DNA from: Costus lasius
Lineage: Eukaryota > Streptophyta > Magnoliopsida > Zingiberales > Costaceae
Direction: 5' to 3'
Length of the DNA stretch: 64,000 nucleotides
Assembly (NCBI GenBank): GCA_027563935.2
Contig: CM050446.2
Span: 123,706,499-123,770,498 of the forward strand
Positions 56,320 through 64,000 of this stretch are shown piece after piece. Positions within the stretch are counted from its first letter, which is position 1. Each line of letters begins with the position of its first letter. A program made the translations under genes and the position numbers. A model generated the notes under the pieces. It did not search any database and had not been told where the DNA came from. It saw only the letters and a program-made list of their open reading frames with translations.

Positions 56320-57480
56320 ACTCAGCCTTCAAGTATTTGAATTTGATGATCGCTCGGCCTTGACGGTCTGCGAGCATTTGAACTTGAATTGCATACTCTA
56401 CCTTGGTGGCTCATGAGTAGTTAGATTTGATATGTGCTCGGCCTTAGTGGCTTATAAGCATTTGAATTTGATTTGTGCTCGGCCTTGATGACTTATGAGT
56501 ATTTGAATTTAATTTATACTCCGCCTTGATAGCTTATGAGCATTTGAATTTGGAAAGTACTTGGCCTCGACGGCTTGTGAATATTCGAATTTGATATATA
56601 CTCAGCCTTAACGGTTTGTAAGTATTTGAATTTGATTTACGCTCAGCCTTGATGGCTTGTGAGCATTTGAATTTGTGCTCGACCTTAGTGGCTTGTGAGC
56701 ATTTGAATTTGATTTATGTATTCGACCTTAACGGCATATGAGTATTTGATTTGGGAAGATATTCAGCCTTGACAGCTGTTGGATATTCAATATCCGGTCT
56801 GAACGACTTATTGGATATTTAAATTTGGGAAATATCCGGCCTTGACAGCTTATTGGATATTTAAATTTGGAAAATCTTCGGTCTTGACGGCTTATTGGAT
56901 ATTTAAATTTAGAAAATATCCGGCCTTGACAGCTTATTGGATATTTTAAATTTGAAAAATACCCAGCCTCAATGAGTTATTGGATAATTTGATTTTATGA
57001 AATATCCAGCCTTGTCGGCTTATTGGATATTTAAATTTAGAAAATACCCGGCCTCAACGGCTAAGTGAATATTTAATTTTAGAAAATATCCGGCCTTAAC
57101 GGCTTAGTGGATATTTAATTTGGAAAATACCCTACCTAAGTGGCTTATTGGATATTTAATTTTTGAGAAATATCCGGCCTCAATGACTTATTGAATAATC
57201 AATTTGTGAAATACTCGGCCTCAATGGCTTATTGGATATTTGGATTTAGAAAATATCCGGCCTCAGCGGCTTATTGAATATTTTGTTCTTGAAAAATATC
57301 CGACCCTAACGGCTTTTGGATATTCAAATTTGAGAAAACGTCCGGCCTCAATGACTTATTGGATATTCAAATTTGAGAAAATATCCAGCCTCAACGGCTT
57401 ATTAAATATTTTAAATTTAGAAAATATCCGGCCTCAACGGCTTATTGGATATTTAAAGCGAAAAATACTTTAGCCTTAAT
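56320..57480. repeat. ~42-45-bp minisatellite
   Basis: About 1.15 kb of degenerate units built on GGCCTTGACGGCTTATTGGA plus TATTTAAATTTGGAAAATATCC. The left part has a GCATTTGAATTTGATTTGTGCTC variant. The open frame 57240-57473 lies in the repeat and is not a gene. Confidence 0.93.
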
Positions 57481-58859
57481 GAACGTGACATCATATTGAG
57501 GAGTTATGCCCGACGTCAAACGCAACGTATGTACCTCCCAAACAATATTTCGTTACGTTGTGCTAAGACTTTCAGTATTATTATAAATATTTTAATTGAA
57601 AATGTTTTCGAAGTTAGAAATTTAGGTATATGTGACGTTGATTCATCACGTGTAAATATCTCTTTTTTATTAAACTCTTTATTTTATTTATTAGCCATTC
57701 ATCGTGTGTAAACATCTACTTTTTATTTATTATCTTATTCGACAAAGAGTAAAGTTACTGTCTTTCCCGTGAGCCATTCCACAGCGTCGCAGCGTTTTCC
57801 AGCTTCAGTACCTCCACTCGCCGATGGAGGGAGTTCCGGCGAGAGGCGTCGGTGAGAAATCGGAAGAGCAATGGAGCCGCCGAGCTTCTGGCGAATGTGA
57901 TTCCGAGCTGCTAAGTTTGCAGCAGCGTCTTCGAGTTTCCACTAGACGAAACCGGAGCGCGATGGCGGCGTCGGCTCGCGTCCAGAAAGGGGGTGATGAA
58001 ATCCGGCGAAATCAACGGTACTGCTGAGTTTCTGCTCGGCAAGAGACCAGCGAAGGAAGAGGGATGACGGCGCTTCAGTGAGAAAGGGATGATGCTTTGA
58101 TGCTTACGGCGACTGAAAATTAAGTCTGCCAGCGAGTTTGGTGATGAAGTGGTCATCGTCGGCGAAGCTTGCTGTGGAGAATGCGACTATGCTTCCGAAC
58201 TTGGGGAGATGGCTGGTGGATATGGTGGTCCAGCCATGGTGATTCCGAGCAGCTTGCAAAAGTGGCAAGCGATTACGTCAGTGGAAATCGGGACAGCTTG
58301 AAGTGGCGATGACGCTACTGTGCGGCTCGGCGATTGGAAATTAAGTCTTTTACTCATTGGAGGAGACAGCACTGCCAGGCTTCTGATGGCGTCGTTGAGC
58401 TTCTAGTGGCTTTGCTGAGTTTCTGGTGGAGGCGCCAACGTGATGTGGCCTGCCAACCTTATCAGCAACAATGCCAGCTCGGCTATGATCTTGCAGCAGG
58501 ATTTATTCCACCAAGCTGCCATTGATGAAGGGAGCAGAGCTTAATGAAATTTGAAGCCAACTAGATTAAATTTTTAGATTAAAGTCAACCAGGATCAAGT
58601 GTATAAATTTCGTAAGCAATGAATCTGGTAAGATTTCAATCAAAAATTTCTTGATTGACCATCTTCTCTTCCTTCTATTTCATGCATTCAATTTTTATCG
58701 TCGTTTCATTTTTCTTATAGCCGTTTGTTTCTCTGTCTAGGTGACTTTCAAACTTGATTGAATTTTTTTTTACATAAAAATTTACCTTCTTTGCCAAGCC
58801 AAGATTCTGGTAATATTTGAAAATTTCATATCCTTCTCGTTTAGAATTTTTTTTATAAT

Positions 58860-59340
58860 TTTGGATTCCAGAAATCCTTGAAACATGAGGATTACAAAAA
58901 TCTGGAAACTGTAAAATCTTAAAACTTTAAGCCAGATATATAAAATCCTCTCATAAATAGGATATAAAAATCCTTGAATGTATAAGATAAAAAAAATCCT
59001 TGAAGTTTAACAGGATATAGAAATCCCAACATGTTTTAGGATAAAAATTTTGCAATGCTTTTTCATCAGGATACATAGGATCGTGGCATAATTTTAGAAC
59101 AATATTTTTCATCACGATATGAAGAATCCTGGCATAATTTTAGGACATAAAGGTCTTGGCAATATTTTTTCATCAGGAAGAATCATAATGTTTAGGACAT
59201 AAAGGTCATGGCAATATTTTTCATGGATATGAAGAATCCTAGCATAATTTTAGGACCTAAAGGTCCTGGCAATGTTTTTTATAGGGATATGAAGAATTCT
59301 GGCCTAGATTAGGATATGAAAATCCTTTCATAGAGATTTA
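58860..59340. repeat. Degenerate ~75-85-bp repeat
   Basis: GGATATGAAGAATCCTGGCA followed by TAATTTTAGGACATAAAGGTC and TGGCAATATTTTT recurs about four times with decay. Confidence 0.75.
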
Positions 59341-60020
59341 TTTTGCTCTTCACAAAAGAAAATTTTGTCGCCTTCTTCCCTTTTTTTTTGTTGCTCTCTT
59401 CCTTGCCGAGAGCTTTCTTGTCTTCCCTTTTTGTGTTGATCTCTCCCTTGCCAACAGCTATCCTTTTCTTCAATTAGCCAAGAGCCCTCTTCTTTACTTG
59501 CAACCGAGACCTCCTCCTCTTTCTTGTTGCCGAGGGCCTCCACCCCTTTTTTTTATCTTCTTTTTCTCCTTTTGCCGAGAGCTTCTCCTCCCTTGCTTTC
59601 TTTATTTCTCTCTCTTCTCTTCACTTCATCCAGCCTCCTCCCTTTGCCGAGAACTTCTTCAGCCGAGACTCCCTTTTTACGCGTGAGAGTTTTTTTGCCC
59701 CCCACCTAGAGAGTCCTCCCCTTCTTCCCATTTTATAAAGAGTCAGCTAAAAAAGTTTCTTTTGATTCGATTCGATTATCCTTCTTTCTGCAATTTGACG
59801 ATAATTTCCTCTTTTGTCGCCGAATTATCTCTTCCTTTTTTTGGTCGACTGATTTTATTTGCTTGCTGCCAATTGGGTTCTTGCCTTTTTGTGCGCACAG
59901 GATTTCTACTCTTTTTTTGGCTGCCGCAGACCTCTCGCTAAGATTTTTTTTATTTTGTTTACTTTTCCTTTTTGTGTGTTCACGTTGAAGCTTACTTCCT
60001 TTATTTCCTTTGATTTTTTT

Positions 60021-60175
60021 TATTCTGAATTATTTTAGGAAAGATCAAATAAATCATAATTTGTTTTGGTTGTTCAATCTCTATACACTAGTTAATTAGT
60101 TATTTTTTTAATCTCAAATCAAGTGAAGCCTGACTTTAACTTTGTATGTGGTGGGGCCACCAGCACTTCCAACTG
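60021..60175. repeat. Duplicated backbone matching the left flank of MULE1
   Basis: AAATCATAATTTGTTTTGGT, GTTCAATCTCTATA and GGGGCCACCAGCACTT match 31730-31847. Confidence 0.85.
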
Positions 60176-60697
60176 CCACGGGCTGCTCCTCGGCTCAACT
60201 CCTGGCGAGCTGTGCCAGGCACGGCCCAATTGTAACCGTGCCGTGCCGAGCATGGCACGACAGAAAAATACTTGGGCCCGGCATAGCCCGTGACACGTTT
60301 AGGCGTGCCGGCCCAAGCACGGTTCAATTTCTGGCCGGGCCCGAATCTGGCACGCGGGCTGAAACTGGCCCGCGGGCTATGGTCGGCCAGCGGGCCATGC
60401 CAGGCACGGCCCGAATGTGACCATGGGCCGACTTTGGCCCGCTTCATTAAAATAAATTTTAAAAATAAATAAAATATTAATAAAAAAAGAAATTGAGAAT
60501 TATGCATTTTGCATAATTTTTTTAAAAAAATATTTAATTATTATTTAATTAATTATTTTTTTAAAACATATATAATTTTAATTTTAAAATATTTTATTAA
60601 ATTAATATTAATTTATTTATTAACAATACTAACAACACATGACTAAAGTTAAAACCAACTCGATTAAATTTCATATTCATAAATTATACATTTAAGC

Positions 60698-61222
60698 TTA
60701 AATCAATTGCCGACATAATGGGCATACACAATTGACCCGTAGCCAACTACGCAAGCAGCTACTATGGAAGATATGCGAGCATTGTGTTAAGCATACTTGC
60801 GCTCCGTGCTCCATCTTCTCCATGCATATTGCGCACTCCATGTTTTCAGCTTTACCTCCTTCTTCAATAATAAAAAACTCAAGTGACTCTTGTGCTTGGT
60901 TTGTTTCGATATATTGCTCCGGCTCATCGTTGATATTATCACTATCACTTATTTCAAAGTCCTCAACCTCTATCTCAATCTCAACCCCAGAAGGAGAGGG
61001 AGAAGCCAAAAATTCTTGTCTTGCATGATCAGATAAGTGGATAAAGTGTTCTTCAAACCTGAATACATCAATTCGTATAATTTGACTAACACGTTCGATA
61101 ATACTTAAAATAGTGATTCTCCATTGATCAGCATTGAAGAAATTTAAGGTAGATGTAAGGAAGATTGAACGTTGAGAATTTGGCATAATGATAATTATCT
61201 TCACTCTTCTATTATCTGTCAT
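60698..61222 (-). CDS. RING-H2 finger protein (putative E3 ubiquitin ligase), 174 aa
   Basis: An intron-less minus-strand frame starting at ATG 61222. The N-terminal ~85 residues have no recognised domain. An acidic linker (residues ~80-115, DSDNINDEPEQ) precedes a C-terminal RING-H2 finger. Its ligands follow C-x2-C-x14-C-x1-H-x2-H-x2-C-x10-C-x2-C (CAIC, CSHIFHSSC, CPLC). The conserved Trp after the sixth ligand is present (LRSWL). In plants such small RING-H2 proteins bind E2 enzymes and ubiquitinate targets; no membrane segment is seen, so it is likely soluble. It lies inside a hAT-like segment, and its leader is part of a short inverted repeat with G-boxes, so it may be a captured or element-borne gene. 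Intact frame; expression unknown. Confidence 0.75.
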   Translation of the reverse strand: MTDNRRVKIIIIMPNSQRSIFLTSTLNFFNADQWRITILSIIERVSQIIRIDVFRFEEHFIHLSDHARQEFLASPSPSGVEIEIEVEDFEISDSDNINDEPEQYIETNQAQESLEFFIIEEGGKAENMECAICMEKMEHGAQVCLTQCSHIFHSSCLRSWLRVNCVCPLCRQLI

Positions 61223-61350
61223 TTTTCTCTATGCCTCGTGCTCGTGCTCACCACGTGATAATTATATTATAAAAGTAAATTAATTTAATACTTACTTGAT
61301 CTTCTCCACGTCTAGTCACGTGGTGAGCACGAGGCATAGAGAAAAATGAC
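61219..61350. promoter_or_regulatory. Inverted-repeat promoter region with two G-boxes
   Basis: GTCATTTTTCTCTATGCCTC followed by GTGCTCACCACGTG at 61219-61257 is repeated in reverse at 61316-61350 around ~60 AT-rich bases that include TATATTATAAAA. CACGTG lies at 61252-61257 and 61317-61322. Both arms end in an ATG: one starts the RING-H2 gene, the other a 23-codon frame (61347 onward). Confidence 0.8.
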
Positions 61351-61914
61351 TAGTCTAGACCGAGAGAGCATTGAATTGTTGATGGCTAGAAAGAAGCTTA
61401 AGTTTGAGTTCAATTAAGAAACTAATTGTAACTCAAGACTTAGAAAAGAGATTAAGAGACTATGAAGAGAGAATGAGAAATTATTCCAAAGCTAGTTGGA
61501 AACTTGTGTGAAGAAATGAGAGGGTTGGGGGGTCAATTTATATGGATGAATTGGGTGTATAATTACATATTTATACCCTATTTTTAATTATTAAAAGGGA
61601 CTAAAATGGTAATTTTATACCATAAAGATAATTATATTCCTAACTTTTAAAATTTTTATAACTGTTATAAGGGCATTTAGGTAAAAATGCATGTTCATTC
61701 ACGTGTCGTGCCGTGCCTGGCCCGGCCCCGCGTTCGTGCCGTGCCTGGCCCGGCACGCCTGCGGGCCGTGCCCGGCCCAGCCCACGGGCCGCGAACCCTC
61801 AGCCCAGCCAGACCCGAGCCGGGCCACGGGCCGCCCGCGGCCCGTTGTCGTGCCAGGCCGTGTGGGCCGCGGGCCCACTGCCCGGCCCATTGGCCACTTT
61901 TACTTGTACGTAGG

Positions 61915-62541
61915 CAACAACAGAGATGAGTGGGTCGGGTTTGGATTGAGGTGGGACATTCAAGAATAAAGACACCGGCGGTGGGGATCGGTGACTTAAT
62001 TCCAAGAATCATACCGGATTCTGGATTTGTCTTTCCCATTTAGTTTAACTGTCCCATTTTTAAATATTTAAATTTTATTTTGTAAACTCACATAAAAAAT
62101 TTAAAAATATTAATTCCAGTTCAATTAATCTGCGCAACTTTGACAAGTGTGTTAATTGCTTTCTTAATAGCCATGTCGAATTCCCACAAAAGTGTCTATG
62201 AATATTCTACCTAATATTAGAATTTAGAACATAGTAATTATATCACTCACCAAGATATATTAGAAAAAAGAGCACAGCCAACAAACCTAGTTGACTAGTT
62301 CGACACGAAATTAAAAAAAAAAAGCCATGAAACCACTGTAAATTGTAATCTATATTTGACAAGTCAAATGGCGGCCTTGTCCAACTTTCCATATGATAGT
62401 GCTTTCACGGGGGACCCCGAATCTCTTGACGCATCCATTTTGCTCAACAATTGTACTTCGCATATTCAACCAGTGGAAGAACCTATTTACGAATTAATCA
62501 AAGCGTCAGGCACCTCAAAGAGGTAAGCATTAATTCGAGTG
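61915..62541. repeat. Duplicated backbone, blocks B/C, 3' flank of gene copy 4
   Basis: Matches 44110-44600 (GGTGGGACAT, CGGCGGTGGGGATCG, TTCCAAGAATCAT, TTTAAATATTTAAATTTTAT, AACAAACCTAGTTGACTAGTT). The last part (GAAGAACCTATTTACGAATT) matches 16508. Confidence 0.85.
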
Positions 62542-62549
62542 CCGTTCAG

Positions 62550-62596
62550 CAGATTGTGCCGAGCAGATCGGGGCACCCCGCTGCAAAAACGCGGCC
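62550..62596. mobile_element. 47-bp MULE terminus flanked by an 8-bp direct repeat
   Basis: CCGTTCAG occurs at 62542-62549 and 62597-62604. The minus strand of the insert begins GGCCGCGTTTTTGCAGCGGG then GTGCC, matching the MULE2 end (GGCTGCGTTTTTGCGGAGGG then GTGCC) at 22 of 25 positions. The related locus at 16545-16575 has no insert. It lies in the last codons of gene copy 4. Confidence 0.8.
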
Positions 62597-62604
62597 CCGT
62601 TCAG

Positions 62605-63032
62605 CTCTGTAGAGAAAGAGTATGTAGAAGAAACCATCGAAAAAAACCAAGCCTGCCTTGCCATAAATTAAGATGGCTTGGTGAAAGACTCATGGTCTTT
62701 TGCAAAGCGAAAACGACGTTGATAATAGCGGCGAAAACCCAAAGCACGCCCTTCATTATATAGCCCACGACGTTACTGTCGGGAACTCGATAGATGAAGA
62801 ACCAGTAGAACCCGCCCATGGCGATGAGCTCGCTTAATGTTCGGAAGACGATGACAAGCTCCGGCTTCAAGAGTTCTCCCATGTGCCATGCTAAACCGAG
62901 GGACAACATGGAGGTAATGCCCCACATCAAGACCTTGAATCTCTCTGGCAGTATTCGGTGAAGATCGTCGTGGCTAGCGGTAGTGGCGGTCGCCGGACAA
63001 GTTGCGGCCAAAACGTCCTAGGGTCCCTCCAT
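62605..63032 (-). pseudogene. Membrane-protein gene copy 4 (nonsense, frameshift, insertion)
   Basis: Minus strand. An ATG at 63032 in the family position is followed by a TAG four codons later (ATG GAG GGA CCC TAG). The frame then reads the family N-terminus (CPATATTASHDDLH), the helices (VLMWGITSMLSLGLAWHMGE, LSELIAMGGFYWFFIYRVPD) and IMKGVLWVFAA. It shifts after KTMSLSP, losing the LAxLVY...VIIGG segment, although that DNA is still recognisable in another register. A MULE terminus interrupts the last codons at 62550-62604. Without the shift and stop it would match the 154-residue member at 46062. An apparent open frame from 63011 uses TTG and is not credible as a plant start. Confidence 0.85.
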
Positions 63033-63600
63033 ACGTGGCTATTGAACGAGGAGGTTTTGAAGCGAGGGAGGAGATTGATTTGGGCTAGTTTGAGATAGCT
63101 GGAGTTTAGTTTGTTGGTTTGAGTAGAGTTAATTTTGCTGTAGCTAGTTCAAAAAATTTTAGAGTGTTTAGTTGGTAAAATACTAATACTTTATCTAGTC
63201 AAATCTGATGTCAAAATCAATTTTAACCATAAAAAAGATTAAAGTAGGATTACGAAGGAAAGGGAAGAGTCGTCGGCGACAAGCCAAAGATCGCTGAATA
63301 GGGAGAGGGAGCTAGCCGAGCAAGAGGGAGGAGACTGGATCTCGCATAGTGGAGGTGGGAGCTCCGACCGGGGAGGCGGAGGCGGAGCTCGGGATAGAAA
63401 AGGGAGGATTGATAGGGACATAGAAGGCAGACCCGAAGACAGGCTCAGAAGATCTAAACTAGCTCATCGAAAGCCAACCCGCTATCACCTGAATATTTGA
63501 ATTTATTTCTCTTTTAATTAGATATTATTGTTAGGGTATTAATTTTAGCATGTATTTTTATAATTCAATTATTTAAATTTAATAAAAATAATATTTATTT
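63033..63600. other. Upstream region of gene copy 4
   Basis: No TATA-like box near the ATG. A GA-rich stretch (63240-63450) gives an open frame on the minus strand without domains. Confidence 0.5.
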
Positions 63601-64000
63601 AAGCATTATAATCCCTAAATGGAGGAATCAATTATTGGTTTAATAAAATTCTTTTGCTTACTATTAACACTATTGCATTCTCGCACCGTGAGGGCTGGGT
63701 TTTCAGTTTTCCTAACTTCCCAATTTCCCCGTGACTCGCCGCCCCTTTCCGAAATTCCAGCCGTTCGCCCAAGATCGACGCCATCCATCCTCCATCGCCA
63801 AGCCGCCGCCACAAACGCCCGCTCGCCTTCCCCTTCATCGTCCAGAAGTTCCACGCCACCAGCCAAGCATCACCGAACCCTAATCCCTCTCCACGCTTCG
63901 TGAGTCCACTGCCACCGTCCGTTCGCCACCGTAACTGCTCTCCGCCTTCATCCTTGTCACCAACGTCTATCCATCTAATCGCTCACCAATCGAAACTCGC
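63601..64000 (+). other. Possible 5' leader of a gene beyond the window
   Basis: From 63690 the plus strand turns C-rich with CTAACTTCCC, CGAACCCTAATCCC and CTCTCCACGC, a composition typical of plant 5' untranslated leaders. The frame 63619-63903 has Ser/Pro/Arg-rich composition only. No gene can be called inside the window. Confidence 0.35.

Larger units (their letters stand above)
56072..60020. mobile_element. Unclassified ~3.9-kb insertion
   Basis: Begins TGTGGGGTCATTTTTGG at the break in block F and ends where backbone shared with 31710 resumes (AATTATTTTAGGAAAG at about 60026). It contains a minisatellite, a GC-rich zone (57780-58550) with open frames but no domain, and a T/C-rich tail. 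The TG start and the lack of coding domains are compatible with a very long gypsy LTR, but no partner LTR or target duplication was found. Confidence 0.45.
60176..61914. mobile_element. hAT-like segment with GGCCCG-rich subterminal ends, carrying a RING-H2 gene
   Basis: Both ends (60176-60440 and 61690-61905) are dense in GGCCCG/CGGGCC and GCACGGC strings in opposed orientation around an AT-rich core, a composition seen in plant hAT elements. The segment interrupts backbone that is continuous elsewhere. No transposase is recognised. Exact TIRs were not resolved; GCCAC occurs at both edges (about 60172 and 61895). Confidence 0.55.

Noticed and set aside
62601..63011. Intact 136-aa membrane-protein gene starting at 63011
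   Set aside because: The start would be TTG. The family ATG at 63032 is followed by an in-frame TAG, and the C-terminus is frameshifted relative to the other copies.

Overview
This is nuclear DNA from a flowering plant; the species cannot be named from the sequence. It is AT-rich and intron-bearing, and it is dominated by plant transposon classes: an Athila-type Ty3/gypsy element with a tRNA-Asp primer site, Mutator-like elements (MULEs) with FAR1/SWIM transposase and Ulp1-like genes, hAT-like elements and MITEs. Few host genes are present.

The host backbone appears to be a same-strand (minus) array of a small four-helix membrane-protein gene. Copies lie at 4988-5374 (no upstream start codon), 16560-16635 plus 28297-28620 (one pseudogene split in two by insertions), 46062-46526 (the only copy that looks intact) and 62605-63032 (pseudogene). 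Non-coding blocks between the genes recur several times (about 1.3/29.2 kb; 2.0/55.7 kb; 3.2/13.3/30.2/44.9/50.8 kb; 4.2/44.2/62.0 kb). These are remains of ancestral duplication units that later insertions stretched apart.

Layout: 0-7.8 kb duplicated backbone and copy 1. 7.8-14.6 kb GC-rich unclassified repeats, a 39-base C run and a NUP43-like exon fragment. 14.6-16.1 kb a TIR element holding a copia-like solo LTR. 16.6-28.3 kb a nest inside one gene copy: MITE, then Athila-family solo LTR, then a 9.6 kb Athila element that lost reverse transcriptase. 28.3-31.8 kb backbone with two MITEs. 31.9-43.9 kb a 12 kb MULE (MULE1) with two convergent genes. 43.9-47.3 kb backbone, copy 2 and a MULE-type MITE. 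47.5-50.3 kb GC-rich DNA and a truncated MULE (MULE3). 52.1-55.5 kb an internally deleted relative (MULE2). 56.1-60.0 kb a large insertion with a minisatellite. 60.2-61.9 kb a hAT-like segment carrying a RING-H2 gene. 61.9-63.0 kb backbone and copy 4, which carries a 47-bp MULE terminus.

The most interesting system is the MULE family. MULE1 encodes a plant-mobile-domain/DUF1985-like, coiled-coil, Ulp1-like protein and a FAR1-type transposase. Its introns and intergenic DNA, and those of MULE2, are filled with 21-bp tandem repeats built on GTTATAC. The same motif sits as an inverted pair in the TIRs, and two positions of the Ulp1 catalytic triad are substituted across the two copies. The arrangement resembles the Arabidopsis VANDAL/VANC anti-silencing elements but with a different motif. 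That functional reading is inference. MULE1 also holds a ~300-bp inverted repeat that could give hairpin RNA. Every MULE gene here carries stops or frameshifts, so these copies are probably not autonomous now.
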